From assembly GCA_016839845.1 (NCBI GenBank), contig JAEOTL010000336.1, positions 1 through 34,480 of the forward strand: a stretch of 34,480 nt of DNA, given 5' to 3'. Origin of the DNA: Promethearchaeota archaeon (lineage in GTDB: Archaea > Asgardarchaeota > Lokiarchaeia > Sigynarchaeales > SOKP01). Under the pieces are notes generated by a model. The model made no database searches. It was not told where the DNA came from and worked only from the letters and a program-made list of their open reading frames with translations. Shown here piece after piece: positions 7,797 through 15,953 of the stretch. Made by a program: the position numbers and the translations under genes. Numbering within the stretch: the stretch's first letter is position 1; every line of letters starts with the position of its first letter.

Positions 7797-8735
7797 ATGG
7801 AAAATCTCTTAAAAGTAATAATATCTGGATTGGACAATGCAGGAAAGACTTCAATATTGACCGCGTTAGATAAAAAATACGATTTTCATAAAGATATTGT
7901 TCAGTTGAAACCAACTATTCGAGTAGAATATCACAAAATGAATTTCTTAAGGAATAACACAATATTCTGGGATATGGGAGGACAAGAGCAATACAGAGAA
8001 ATTTACGTGAATTATCAGGATGTTTATTTCGATGCAACTGACTTACTCATTTATGTGATTGATATCCAAGACGATGATCGCTTTAAAAGCTCACTTGAGT
8101 ATTTAGATTCTATTTTGACTTTTTTCACAGATAATGAAATGGATGTTCCTTTAATTATTACCTTTCATAAGTATGATCCTGATCTGCGGGGAGACTCAGA
8201 TATTTTAGAAAATATAGATACACTGAGAAATAAAATTTTAAATAAATATCCAAAGTTCAAAATATTATTCCAACAAACGTCTATTTATGATATCATTTCA
8301 ATAGTCCAATTAGTCTCTTATGGGCTATCTGTATTCGATGAGAAATTTTTTGAGCTCTCCGAATTATTAGAGAATTATTTAGAGCTATTTGAAAGCCAGG
8401 CTTTGATAGTTTTAGACCGTAATGGCATAATTATCTCGGAGTTTTATAGTGATATCGACGCAGATGTATACGTAGAATTACTGGAATCGATCAAAGAGCA
8501 TCTATATTTGCTCAAAAGAATGGATGAAGAAAAAGAATCTTACGAATACGATCATGACTTCACTTCAATAGATCAAGTTTTAATTTCCTATTTACACAAA
8601 TTAAAATTAGGAAATGAAGCTTTCTTTATTTCTGTAGTATCTAAAGAGAAGGAGAAAGATAAATTTTTAAATAAATTTCCCGAGTTTTTAGAGGAATTAT
8701 CACAAATTTTGGGGCAAATGCTTTCGATAGAATAA
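7797..8735 (+). CDS. Rag/Gtr-like small GTPase with C-terminal roadblock/longin-type domain
   Basis: 312 residues. G1 is GLDNAGKTS (11-19), switch-I Thr is in KPTIRVEY (T40), G3 is WDMGGQEQYRE (58-68), and G4 is TFHKYDPD (122-129). The HKxD form of G4 and the DxGGQ..Y......FD.TDLLIYVID pattern are typical of Rag/Gtr GTPases (RagA has HKMD). A second region (about 196-312) begins ALIVLDRNGIIISEFYSD, which resembles a roadblock/longin fold, again as in Rag proteins. In eukaryotes Rag GTPases work as heterodimers in nutrient signalling at lysosomes; the role here is unknown. A TATA box (TTTAAATC near 7766) gives an almost leaderless ATG. It is intact, with all nucleotide-binding motifs. Confidence 0.88.
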   Translation: MENLLKVIISGLDNAGKTSILTALDKKYDFHKDIVQLKPTIRVEYHKMNFLRNNTIFWDMGGQEQYREIYVNYQDVYFDATDLLIYVIDIQDDDRFKSSLEYLDSILTFFTDNEMDVPLIITFHKYDPDLRGDSDILENIDTLRNKILNKYPKFKILFQQTSIYDIISIVQLVSYGLSVFDEKFFELSELLENYLELFESQALIVLDRNGIIISEFYSDIDADVYVELLESIKEHLYLLKRMDEEKESYEYDHDFTSIDQVLISYLHKLKLGNEAFFISVVSKEKEKDKFLNKFPEFLEELSQILGQMLSIE

Positions 8736-8746
8736 ATCGTAGGCTC

Positions 8747-9847
8747 TTAATTTAAATTTAGGAGCTCCCTTGATTTATCTATTAGTTTTTCTTTTTTCTT
8801 CTGATGATTATCAATGAAATTTAATACTTTCTCTACACATTCACTCTTATGATCGCCGCATAATAACTCCCCTTTAACACACCTTTCAAAATCCTTAGCT
8901 AATTTTTCGTCATCTTCCTCAAAATGATACATTAACATCTTATAAATCATACATTTTTGAGGTTCTCCTCCTAATTTTATCTGCTCTTCTTTGTTTTTTC
9001 TACCCCCAGTTAGAGCACCTTTAACTTTTCTAGCTACCTCTTTAGGAGGTTCATTAAAAGAAAAAGAACTATTAGGATTTCTTTTTGCCATTTTGTCTGC
9101 ACCATCAATACCAGCTAATAAATAATGATATGTTGCTCCTGGTAAAAAGAATTTTTTATAAAACCTACGTGTGAGATCTCGGGTAAGTCTAATATGAGGA
9201 TCTTGATCAATTCCCACTGGAACAATAGTTGGTTGAGAACCCTCTATCACTTGGGGGAGCACGATATCACCTACTTGTATTAGAGCTGACATATATAACC
9301 CAAATTCCTTTTCTCCATAAATGGCTTTCATCATGGAGTTAGTGACCAATCTACTTACTTTAAATGCGACCTCGTGAACTTTAGTCTCGCTTGATTGCCT
9401 CCAAATATAAGCTTTCTCTGGAGAAGGATCTAGACCGAGGGCTAAAATATCTGCCAAATTATCTATAGCAGTTTCATCAGCATCTTCCCAAGGGATACCA
9501 TTATCTTCCCAAGATTCGATATCTGCAATACAATAATAAGCCTTTGCTCCCATTTTTTGGAACTCGATAATTTCCAATGCTGTTGTAGATGTTCCTAAAT
9601 GAAAGGGACCAGAAGGCTTTATACCACTCATTACTGACCATGGTTGGCCATTCTCGATAGCTTTAAACACTAAATTCAGTTCACGATGCCCAAATATAAT
9701 TTTTCTCCTAATAAAACGATTCTGAATCATTTTCTGCCGTAGTGATTCCGTTACTTCAGTGATTCCAAACTCTTTAATTAATCTTGTATAATCCTCATCT
9801 TGGAGTGCACTAGATCCCCACGGATCTATTTTAAAATTGTCAGGCAT
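8747..9847 (-). CDS. trpS: Tryptophanyl-tRNA synthetase
   Basis: Class I synthetase charging tRNA-Trp, archaeal/eukaryotic type, 366 residues. The N-terminal DPWGSSALQDEDYTRLIKEFG is characteristic of archaeal TrpRS. The HIGH-type motif is PSGPFHLGT (about 78-86), and the KMSKS-type motif reads DKMAKRNPNSSF, with Ala in the usual Ser position. I prefer the ATG at 9845-9847; GTG at 9856 would add three residues. It is convergent with the Rag-like GTPase (11-bp gap) and divergent from hisI. Confidence 0.94.
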   Translation of the reverse strand: MPDNFKIDPWGSSALQDEDYTRLIKEFGITEVTESLRQKMIQNRFIRRKIIFGHRELNLVFKAIENGQPWSVMSGIKPSGPFHLGTSTTALEIIEFQKMGAKAYYCIADIESWEDNGIPWEDADETAIDNLADILALGLDPSPEKAYIWRQSSETKVHEVAFKVSRLVTNSMMKAIYGEKEFGLYMSALIQVGDIVLPQVIEGSQPTIVPVGIDQDPHIRLTRDLTRRFYKKFFLPGATYHYLLAGIDGADKMAKRNPNSSFSFNEPPKEVARKVKGALTGGRKNKEEQIKLGGEPQKCMIYKMLMYHFEEDDEKLAKDFERCVKGELLCGDHKSECVEKVLNFIDNHQKKKEKLIDKSRELLNLN

Positions 9848-9914
9848 GTTAATCACTATTCAATTCTTACTTATAATAATAAAAATATATACATGATAAT
9901 AAATTTTGATACCC

Positions 9915-10325
9915 ATGAAAAAATTTTCTAAAGAGGAAATCGAAGTTTTATTAAACAAATTAGACTTTTCGAAAATTGAGGGAAATCTAATACCTATAAT
10001 AGCGCAAGATCATCAAACAAATGAAGTTTTGATGCTTGCATTTGCAAATCGATTGGCAATTGAACAATTAATGAAAACTGGATTTGCCCACTACTATTCA
10101 AGATCGAGACGCACGATTTGGAAAAAGGGAGAAACAAGCGGAAATATCCAAGAAATCAATGAAATTATAATTGATTGCGACAATGATTCTGTTTTGATTA
10201 AAGTGAAGCAAGTAGGGGCTGCTTGTCATGAAGGATATTACAGTTGTTTTCATAAGGAATATACTAATGGCCAATTTCATATAAAAGGAAAACCACTTTT
10301 TGATCCCAAAGAAGTATATAAATAA
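9915..10325 (+). CDS. hisI: Phosphoribosyl-AMP cyclohydrolase
   Basis: Third step of histidine biosynthesis, a zinc metalloenzyme. 136 residues. Conserved features are MLAFANRLAIEQLMKTGFAHYYSRSRRTIWKKGETSGN and then the metal-binding IDCDNDSVLIKV and AACHEGYYSCF segments. There is no fused HisE domain, so PRA-PH must be separate. The ATG at 9915 is preferred over TTG at 9906. No other his genes are nearby, so this is an isolated his gene. It has its own divergent promoter region shared with trpS. Confidence 0.95.
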   Translation: MKKFSKEEIEVLLNKLDFSKIEGNLIPIIAQDHQTNEVLMLAFANRLAIEQLMKTGFAHYYSRSRRTIWKKGETSGNIQEINEIIIDCDNDSVLIKVKQVGAACHEGYYSCFHKEYTNGQFHIKGKPLFDPKEVYK

Positions 10326-10369
10326 AGTTCTAAAAAATTTTCATCGAAATGCAGATTTTCGTACAAATT

Positions 10370-10386
10370 TTATAAAGTTTATATAC
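10370..10386 (+). promoter_or_regulatory. Candidate TATA region upstream of the first Lrp/AsnC gene
   Basis: The string TTTATAAAGTTTATATAC around 10370-10386 offers two overlapping TATA-type matches. They would leave a leader of about 60 nt before the ATG at 10470, with AAGGGG about 11 nt upstream of that ATG. Confidence 0.35.
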
Positions 10387-10469
10387 TTCACACAATAAAT
10401 TATATTGGTTTTTAGTAAATATTTGAAAAAAGAAGATAACTTAAGGGTAAAATAAGGGGCTGATCTAGA

Positions 10470-10922
10470 ATGAAAAAAGACCTTGACGATATTGATAGAA
10501 ACATATTAAGAATTTTACAGGAAAACGCACGAACAAGTTATAGGGAAATCCAAGATAGGTTAGGAATTTCCATTGGTACTATCCATAATCGGATTTCCAA
10601 ACTTAAAACTGAAGAAATCATTGAAGGTTATACTCTTCGCCTCAATAACGTCAAACTAGGCTACAAATTAACATTTTTAATAAGGATTAACGTTGACGGG
10701 AAACACACAGAAGAAATTCTAGATGATATTAAAGATATTCCAGAGGTGTGTTCCATCTTTCATACTACAGGAGAACAATCTGCTGCTTTAATTTGCAGAT
10801 TTCGGGAATCGGAAGATGTTCACTCCTTTATACGAGAGTTAAACAAGAGAGAATACGTTACCAGAACCAATAGCAACATGATATTAAAGGAATATAAGAA
10901 CACTAGTTTCGTCCAAATCTAA
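10470..10922 (+). CDS. Lrp/AsnC family transcriptional regulator
   Basis: 150 residues, the standard Lrp length. The N-terminal winged helix-turn-helix has the family pattern LDDIDRNILRILQENARTSY, then IQDRLGISIGTIHNRISKLK. A RAM/AsnC ligand-binding domain follows from about residue 65 (LTFLIRINVDGKHTEEIL; VCSIFHTTGEQSAALICRF). Such proteins form dimers and octamers and sense amino acids or related small molecules. It is a monocistronic-looking gene between hisI and the thermosome, so the target is not evident from context. Confidence 0.92.
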   Translation: MKKDLDDIDRNILRILQENARTSYREIQDRLGISIGTIHNRISKLKTEEIIEGYTLRLNNVKLGYKLTFLIRINVDGKHTEEILDDIKDIPEVCSIFHTTGEQSAALICRFRESEDVHSFIRELNKREYVTRTNSNMILKEYKNTSFVQI

Positions 10923-11078
10923 AAATTACCTTTATGATAATCCATTGGATTCTCAATGGTTTCAAAAAATCAATTTAATAGAATTTTATTGGTCCGAATA
11001 CTATTTTTAAAATCTTAAATTGGTTTTATGAATTTTTTTCATATTGTTATAGAAAACTTTTTTTATTTTTATGAATTC

Positions 11079-11087
11079 TTTATAAAG
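11079..11087 (+). promoter_or_regulatory. TATA box of the thermosome gene
   Basis: TTTATAAAG lies about 52 bp upstream of the ATG at 11135, predicting transcription start near 11108 and an A-rich leader of about 27 nt. Pattern-based. Confidence 0.45.
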
Positions 11088-11134
11088 AACTGTAAATCAC
11101 AAAAATAAAATACAAAAAAAACAAGTGCAAAAAA

Positions 11135-12724
11135 ATGTCAGGAGTTCCAATTATTATTTTAAAAGAAGGTACAGAAGAAACTCGTGAAAGAGAAGCAAGG
11201 AAACAAAACATTTCGGCAATGGTTGCAATTGCAGAAACAATTAGATCTACTCTCGGTCCAAGAGCAATGTCAAAAATGCTCGTTGACTCTTTGGGTGATG
11301 TAACCATTACAAATGACGGAGCTGAAATCTTAAAAAATCTCGATATTGAGAATATTGCCGCGAATATGATGGTTAACGTAGCGAAATCAATTGACGATGA
11401 TATCGGAGATGGTACTACTTCAGCAGTAATCTTTTCAGCGGCACTCTTAAATAATGCATTAGATCTAATCGAACAAGATATTCATCCAAAACCGATCACT
11501 CATGGATATAAATTAGCAGCTGATAAATCGCTTGAAATTGTGAGAGAAATTGCCGAAACGATTTCAGATGATAGTGATGAAATTTTGAAAAATGCAGCTA
11601 TGACTGCCATGAACGCAAAAGATATAGCCCCGTTAAAAGAATTTTTCGCAGAATTAGCTTTGAATGCGGTGAAACAGATTGCAGATGACGAAGGGAACAC
11701 GTTTGGAAAAGTTTCTGATGTGAAAATAGTGAAAGCACCCGGTAAATCTTTAAAAGAATCAGAACTGATTAATGGGGTATATATTCAAAAGGACAAAGTA
11801 AATACAATGATGCCTGAAACTATCAAGGACGCTAAGATCGCAGTAATCAGAAAAAAGCTGGACGTGAAAAAAACTGAATTCGATGCTCAAGTTCGCATAA
11901 CAAGCCCGTCAGAAATTCAAAGGTTTTTGGATCAAGAAGAGAAAATTCTTTTAGATTATGTGAAAGTGTTTACGGATTTAGGAGTCAACGTAGTTGTAAA
12001 TAGTAGTGATATCTCAGATAAATTTGGTGCATATTTAGCCAGAGACGGAATAGCAGCGATTAAAAATGTTGGCGAAAGTGATTATAAATCAATCTTAAAA
12101 GCAGTGGATGGTAAACTGGTCGATGATTTAACATCATTATCCGAAGATGATTTAGGATTTGCTGAAAAGGTGCATTTTGAGAAAATCGGAGATGATGATT
12201 ATACCTTTTTTACGGGATGTAAAAATCCAAAATCTGTTTCAATTCTACTTAAAGGTGGGCTTGATAAAATCCTAAATACCGCAGAAGTTTCTCTACATGA
12301 TGTGTTATCTGTAGTCGCGAAGATTATGGATACTAAGAAAGTTGTTGGTGGCGGAGGAGCAATATATATTGAGCTTGCAAAGAGAATTAGAGCTTATGCC
12401 AATGAAATTGGTGGAAAAGAACAACTTGCAGTTTCGGCTTTTGCCTTATCACTTGAGGAAATCCCTAAAACCTTAATAAGGAATGCAGGATTAGAAGAAA
12501 TCGAAAAACTAACGGAATTACGAGCTTCACACAAATCTGAAAGCGACAAATGGATCGGGATTGATACCCTCACAAACACCATCGAAGATAACTTTAAGAA
12601 AGGGATTATTGAACCTGCTGAATTATTAATTCACATTATAAAATCAGGCAATGAATTAGCTAACTTAATCTTGAGAATTGACAGGATAATTAGCTCAAAA
12701 GGCTCTAGTCCTGGTGGAATGTAA
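11135..12724 (+). CDS. ths: Group II chaperonin (thermosome) subunit
   Basis: ATP-dependent double-ring folding chaperone, 529 residues, slightly short compared with about 545. ATPase signatures are visible: LGPRAMSKMLVDSLGDVTITNDGAEIL (about 44-70) and the DDIGDGTTSAVIF motif near 91. The C-terminal GGGGAIYIELAKRIRAYA segment and GIDTLTNTIEDNFKKGIIEP are equatorial-domain landmarks. The tail ends GGM, as in most thermosomes. A TATA box and a T-rich run frame it as a single-gene unit. Nothing indicates loss of ATPase function. Confidence 0.96.
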   Translation: MSGVPIIILKEGTEETREREARKQNISAMVAIAETIRSTLGPRAMSKMLVDSLGDVTITNDGAEILKNLDIENIAANMMVNVAKSIDDDIGDGTTSAVIFSAALLNNALDLIEQDIHPKPITHGYKLAADKSLEIVREIAETISDDSDEILKNAAMTAMNAKDIAPLKEFFAELALNAVKQIADDEGNTFGKVSDVKIVKAPGKSLKESELINGVYIQKDKVNTMMPETIKDAKIAVIRKKLDVKKTEFDAQVRITSPSEIQRFLDQEEKILLDYVKVFTDLGVNVVVNSSDISDKFGAYLARDGIAAIKNVGESDYKSILKAVDGKLVDDLTSLSEDDLGFAEKVHFEKIGDDDYTFFTGCKNPKSVSILLKGGLDKILNTAEVSLHDVLSVVAKIMDTKKVVGGGGAIYIELAKRIRAYANEIGGKEQLAVSAFALSLEEIPKTLIRNAGLEEIEKLTELRASHKSESDKWIGIDTLTNTIEDNFKKGIIEPAELLIHIIKSGNELANLILRIDRIISSKGSSPGGM

Positions 12725-12726
12725 TA

Positions 12727-12751
12727 ACTTTTTTTTTCTTTTTTTTTTAAT
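12727..12751 (+). terminator. T-tract terminator after the thermosome gene
   Basis: Two T runs (TTTTTTTT-C-TTTTTTTTTT) begin 3 nt after the stop codon. Oligo-T without a hairpin is a recognised archaeal intrinsic termination signal. Confidence 0.6.
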
Positions 12752-12894
12752 TAAAAATTATGTTTTTTTACTTAATTTATATCTTGAGATTTGTTCTTGA
12801 GCTCTAGATAAAATTAATAAAGCTACAAAAGTTTGCAAAACCATCAAGAACTATTAAAAATCATCATCAACCGAATTGAAGTGTTATATCATAA

Positions 12895-14781
12895 ATGGAA
12901 CGGATCGATAAGTCTAATATTGATAAATTAAGAGCTCTAGATAATGAACACATAATCAGGATAGTGGATGAATTTGTAAAATTGTGTAAACCAGAAAAAG
13001 TCACAGTTATAACGGATGCAATTGAAGATATCGAATATTGTAGACAGACGGCGATTGAGATTGGTGAAGAAGCTGAATTGAAAACACAAGGACATTCTAT
13101 TCATTACGATGGGTTCTATTCGATGTCAAATCACGATCAGGCAAGAGATAAAGAAAATACAAGAGTTTTAATTCCTAAAGGAGGATATGCAAGTCCTTGG
13201 ATAAACACAATTGATCGTGAAGAAGGTCTTAATGAAATCTTGGAAATTATGGACGGATGTATGGAAGGAAAGGAATGCTTGGTTCGATTCTTTTGTTTGG
13301 GCCCCAAAAATTCAAGATTTTCAATTCTTGCACTCCAATTAACAGATTCGTTTTATGTCGCGCATTCGGAGGATCTCCTGTACCGTACAGGATATGAAGA
13401 GTTTAAAAAATTAAATGGATCAGACAATTTCTTTTATTTCATTCATTCTGCTGGAGAATTGGCAGGAAACCCCACTGTTACAAAAGATCTCAGTAGAAGA
13501 CGGATTTACGTAGATTTAAAAGAAAATAGAGTTCTTACTTGTTATAATCAATATGCAGGGAATTCCCTTGGGCTAAAAAAACTGGCATTACGATTAGCAA
13601 TCCATAAATCGAATAATGAAGAATGGCTTGCAGAACATTATTTCATTTTAGGGATACACCCCAAAGGAAAAGATCGAGTAACCTATGCTTGTGGAGCCTA
13701 TCCTTCTGGATGTGGAAAAACTTCCACCGCAATGCTTCCTGGTCAAACAATTTTAGGTGATGATATAGCATATCTCAGAAGTGATGAGGATGGATTTGCT
13801 CATGCTGTAAACATTGAACGAGGTATCTTCGGTATTATTAAAGATGTTAATTCTAAAGATGATCCCGTAATCTATGACGCTATAACAACCCCGAGAGAAA
13901 TAATTTTTTCTAACGTCCTTATAAAAGATCAATTTCCTTACTGGATTGGTGATGGAAAGACTGTACCTAAGGAAGGTATTAATTTTTCAGGTAAGTGGAA
14001 CATGGGAAAAAAAGACGAAAATGGAACTGATATTCCGCATGCACATCCCAACGCACGCTATACAATTCGAATTGAAGAACTGGTTAATGCTGATGATAAC
14101 CTGCATAATCCTGATGGGGTTCCAATCAGTGCTATTTTCTATGGTGGACGAGATAGTGATACTATGCCACCAGTTTTAGAAAGCCTTAATTGGGAGCACG
14201 GAATATTTTTGGGTGCTACCATCGAGTCAGAAACTACTGCCCAGACTCTTGGCGCTGAAGGAATAAGAAAAGCGCAACCAATGGCAAATTTAGATTTTAT
14301 CGTAGTCCCATTAGGTAAATATTTCGAGAATCATCAGAAATTTGGGAACAAGTTAGAAAATCCTCCTACTGTATTTGCTATGAACTATTTCTTAAAAGAT
14401 ACCAATAATAAATATATGAATGGTATATTAGATAAATTATGTTGGGTAATCTGGGCAGAAGGACGTACACATGGAGAATATGGGGCCATCAAGACTCCAA
14501 TTGGGCATATCCCAAAATATCCTGATTTAAAAAACTTATTCAAGCAATACCTTAATAAGGACTATACAGAAGAGGATTATATAATGCAATTTTCCTTAAG
14601 GGTAGAAAAGCTCTTAGAGAAAATGGAACGGATTAAAGCAAACTATCGTAAAGAAGTTAATATTCCTCCGTTTTTCTGGGAAATTCTTTCACAACAGAAA
14701 TCAGAATTAACACAGTTAAAAGAAAAATATTCAGTAGAAGAAATTTCGCCATTAACAATTTCATGTAATGAACTAAACTAA
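12895..14781 (+). CDS. pckG: Phosphoenolpyruvate carboxykinase (GTP)
   Basis: Interconverts oxaloacetate and PEP with GTP, a gluconeogenic or anaplerotic step. 628 residues, the normal GTP-type length. The kinase P-loop reads ACGAYPSGCGKTSTAML (near 265-280) and includes the active-site cysteine expected in GTP-PEPCKs. Other landmarks are TVTKDLSRRRIYVDL, GDDIAYLR (metal ligands), NPNARYTI-like HPNARYTIRIEEL, and the adenine/guanine-site FAMNYFLKD. ATG at 12895. The 3' end overlaps the converging GTPase gene by 9 bp. Together with Hdr-MetVF it fits a metabolism that builds sugars from C1/C2 units, but direction cannot be inferred. Confidence 0.96.
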   Translation: MERIDKSNIDKLRALDNEHIIRIVDEFVKLCKPEKVTVITDAIEDIEYCRQTAIEIGEEAELKTQGHSIHYDGFYSMSNHDQARDKENTRVLIPKGGYASPWINTIDREEGLNEILEIMDGCMEGKECLVRFFCLGPKNSRFSILALQLTDSFYVAHSEDLLYRTGYEEFKKLNGSDNFFYFIHSAGELAGNPTVTKDLSRRRIYVDLKENRVLTCYNQYAGNSLGLKKLALRLAIHKSNNEEWLAEHYFILGIHPKGKDRVTYACGAYPSGCGKTSTAMLPGQTILGDDIAYLRSDEDGFAHAVNIERGIFGIIKDVNSKDDPVIYDAITTPREIIFSNVLIKDQFPYWIGDGKTVPKEGINFSGKWNMGKKDENGTDIPHAHPNARYTIRIEELVNADDNLHNPDGVPISAIFYGGRDSDTMPPVLESLNWEHGIFLGATIESETTAQTLGAEGIRKAQPMANLDFIVVPLGKYFENHQKFGNKLENPPTVFAMNYFLKDTNNKYMNGILDKLCWVIWAEGRTHGEYGAIKTPIGHIPKYPDLKNLFKQYLNKDYTEEDYIMQFSLRVEKLLEKMERIKANYRKEVNIPPFFWEILSQQKSELTQLKEKYSVEEISPLTISCNELN

Positions 14782-15453
14782 ATGTTTTAACCCGGTTCTA
14801 ACCTTATAGGATTTTTTCACCCTATCAACTTCAATGAATCGTTTTATCTCTAGATTGTTTAGTAAGTGTCTCATCTCGACTTGATCTTTTTTTAATTCTC
14901 CCGCTAAACCCTCAATGTCATTCTCATATGTGCGAAGAGTTTGGATTAATGAGGAATATTCTTCATAAATCACATTAACTAAATGAGTTATAGATTCCTT
15001 AACGTTTAACCCGGTTACTGTACTTGTCGGAAAGATTTTACTATTTTCGGGCAAATAATTCTGAGATTTTATAACTTCTGGAGGTCGAGCGCCTTCAATA
15101 TCTTGTTTGTTGGCTAAAAATACTACAGGAACAGTAGAAGGTAATAATTTTCTAATCGAATTTAAGATCATAATCGCACTGTCATCAGTTTCAGGATGAG
15201 TCGCATCAAAGAGAAATATAATACCATCTGAACCACTCGTAACAATACTCCTCATCACAGAGAATCTAAGGAGCCCAGGGGTTCCAAAGAGATAACAATC
15301 AAAACCATTTAATTTTACACTCCCTAAATCCATCCCAACAGTGTAAAACTTATCATCCTTGCCTTTTGCCTCGACATTCAGCGCGTTACTATCTAATGCT
15401 CTTATATAACTTGACTTTCCCGATTGCAGTGGACCTGAGACAACGATTTTAAT
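14773..15453 (-). CDS. Small GTPase with C-terminal extension; probable AUU start
   Basis: 226 residues when read from ATT at 15451-15453. G1 is KIVVSGPLQSGKSSYIRAL (2-20), switch Thr is in TVGMDLGS, G3 reads LFGTPGLLRF (no Asp, as in COG2229/MglA-type GTPases), and G4 is LANKQDI. About 70 further residues (from about 155) look like a winged-helix-like domain: GLAGELKKDQVEMRHLLNNL, then RFIEVDRVKKSYKV. The first ATG (15333) lies 40 codons inside and would delete the P-loop, so it cannot be the real start. An in-frame TAA (15454-15456) precedes the ATT, so only a non-standard start or a frameshift explains the gene. A GGTGAT sits 5 nt upstream of the ATT. Alternative: a 1-nt insertion separating GTG at 15461-15463 from the frame. 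Confidence 0.8.
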   Translation of the reverse strand: MKIVVSGPLQSGKSSYIRALDSNALNVEAKGKDDKFYTVGMDLGSVKLNGFDCYLFGTPGLLRFSVMRSIVTSGSDGIIFLFDATHPETDDSAIMILNSIRKLLPSTVPVVFLANKQDIEGARPPEVIKSQNYLPENSKIFPTSTVTGLNVKESITHLVNVIYEEYSSLIQTLRTYENDIEGLAGELKKDQVEMRHLLNNLEIKRFIEVDRVKKSYKVRTGLKHLV

Positions 15454-15458
15454 TTAGT

Positions 15459-15464
15459 ATCACC
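15459..15464 (-). promoter_or_regulatory. Shine-Dalgarno site GGTGAT ahead of AUU start
   Basis: GGTGAT is complementary to the conserved 3' end of 16S rRNA (ATCACC) and lies 5 nt before the ATT at 15453, an ideal distance. The same motif precedes the MglA-like gene (26432-26437) and radA (33984-33989) here. It is the main support for initiation at AUU. Confidence 0.5.
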
Positions 15465-15570
15465 ACAAAATGAATAATGCAATTATAACTTAATTTCTGT
15501 TGTTTTAACAATTACTATTATTCAGATATTATAATAAAAATTATTATTACATCTTTGATAGTCTTTCGAG

Positions 15571-15590
15571 TGCTTTAGTTGTTTAAAGCA
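15571..15590. repeat. Inverted repeat, 7-bp arms
   Basis: TGCTTTA-GTTGTT-TAAAGCA, perfect 7-bp arms with a 6-nt loop; the stem can extend by a G-U and an A-U pair in RNA. It lies between the divergent GTPase and hdrA genes. It could be an operator, or a hairpin in an RNA. Confidence 0.5.
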
Positions 15591-15734
15591 TTGCATTGTT
15601 ATCAATTTTACTATAATGTACTTTTTTTTTCATAGAAAAGGCATGGACTTGACAGAAAAGTATACTTATTTCATATAAATTTGCCAGTTTTATGAATTTC
15701 GATTTCTAAAACTTAATTGATAGATCCAACCATT

Positions 15735-15751
15735 TCAGTAAGAAATACTGA
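15735..15751. repeat. Inverted repeat, 6-bp arms, candidate operator
   Basis: TCAGTA-AGAAA-TACTGA, perfect 6-bp arms with a 5-nt centre, about 70 bp upstream of the predicted hdrA TATA box. Its size and symmetry suit a dimeric HTH regulator such as the Lrp-type proteins in this window. Binding is inference. Confidence 0.45.
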
Positions 15752-15755
15752 TCAT

Positions 15756-15770
15756 GGAAAAATATTTTCC
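15756..15770. repeat. Inverted repeat, 6-bp arms, candidate operator
   Basis: GGAAAA-ATA-TTTTCC, perfect 6-bp arms with a 3-nt centre, starting 5 bp after the preceding inverted repeat. The paired arrangement strengthens the idea of a regulator site. Confidence 0.45.
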
Positions 15771-15816
15771 GCAAAAATTCGTAGCCGAATTATCGAAATC
15801 AGTCATTAATCATAAA

Positions 15817-15826
15817 CTTTATATAG
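15817..15826 (+). promoter_or_regulatory. TATA box of the hdr-met operon
   Basis: CTTTATATAG preceded by AAA lies 130 bp upstream of the hdrA ATG, which would give a leader of roughly 105 nt. A second weaker TATA (TTTTATAG near 15908-15916) is closer to the gene. Confidence 0.4.
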
Positions 15827-15953
15827 AATTTTGTCGTTAAAAACATAAAAAAATCATTCAGAAGAAAAATAATTTTCATATTGAATATTTCATTTCTATT
15901 AATTGAATATTTTATAGCTATACATTACAATAAATTGAAGGATATAAAAAATT

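Larger units (their letters stand above)
15454..15953. other. 500-bp gene-free region upstream of hdrA
   Basis: No credible coding frame on either strand. It holds a probable promoter of the minus-strand GTPase (AGTTATAATT at 15481-15490, or TTATTATAATATC near 15531), three inverted repeats (15571-15590, 15735-15751, 15756-15770), a TATA box at 15817-15826 and an AT-rich leader with GAAGGAT 10 nt before hdrA. It is by far the longest spacer in the window, which suggests regulation of the downstream operon. Confidence 0.7.

Noticed and set aside
11500..11700. Minus-strand frame within the thermosome gene
   Set aside because: Shadow of a strongly conserved gene on the other strand.
14773..15333. 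GTPase read from ATG 15333 as a truncated gene or pseudogene
   Set aside because: The in-frame upstream DNA encodes a perfect P-loop, so the gene is complete apart from its unusual start.
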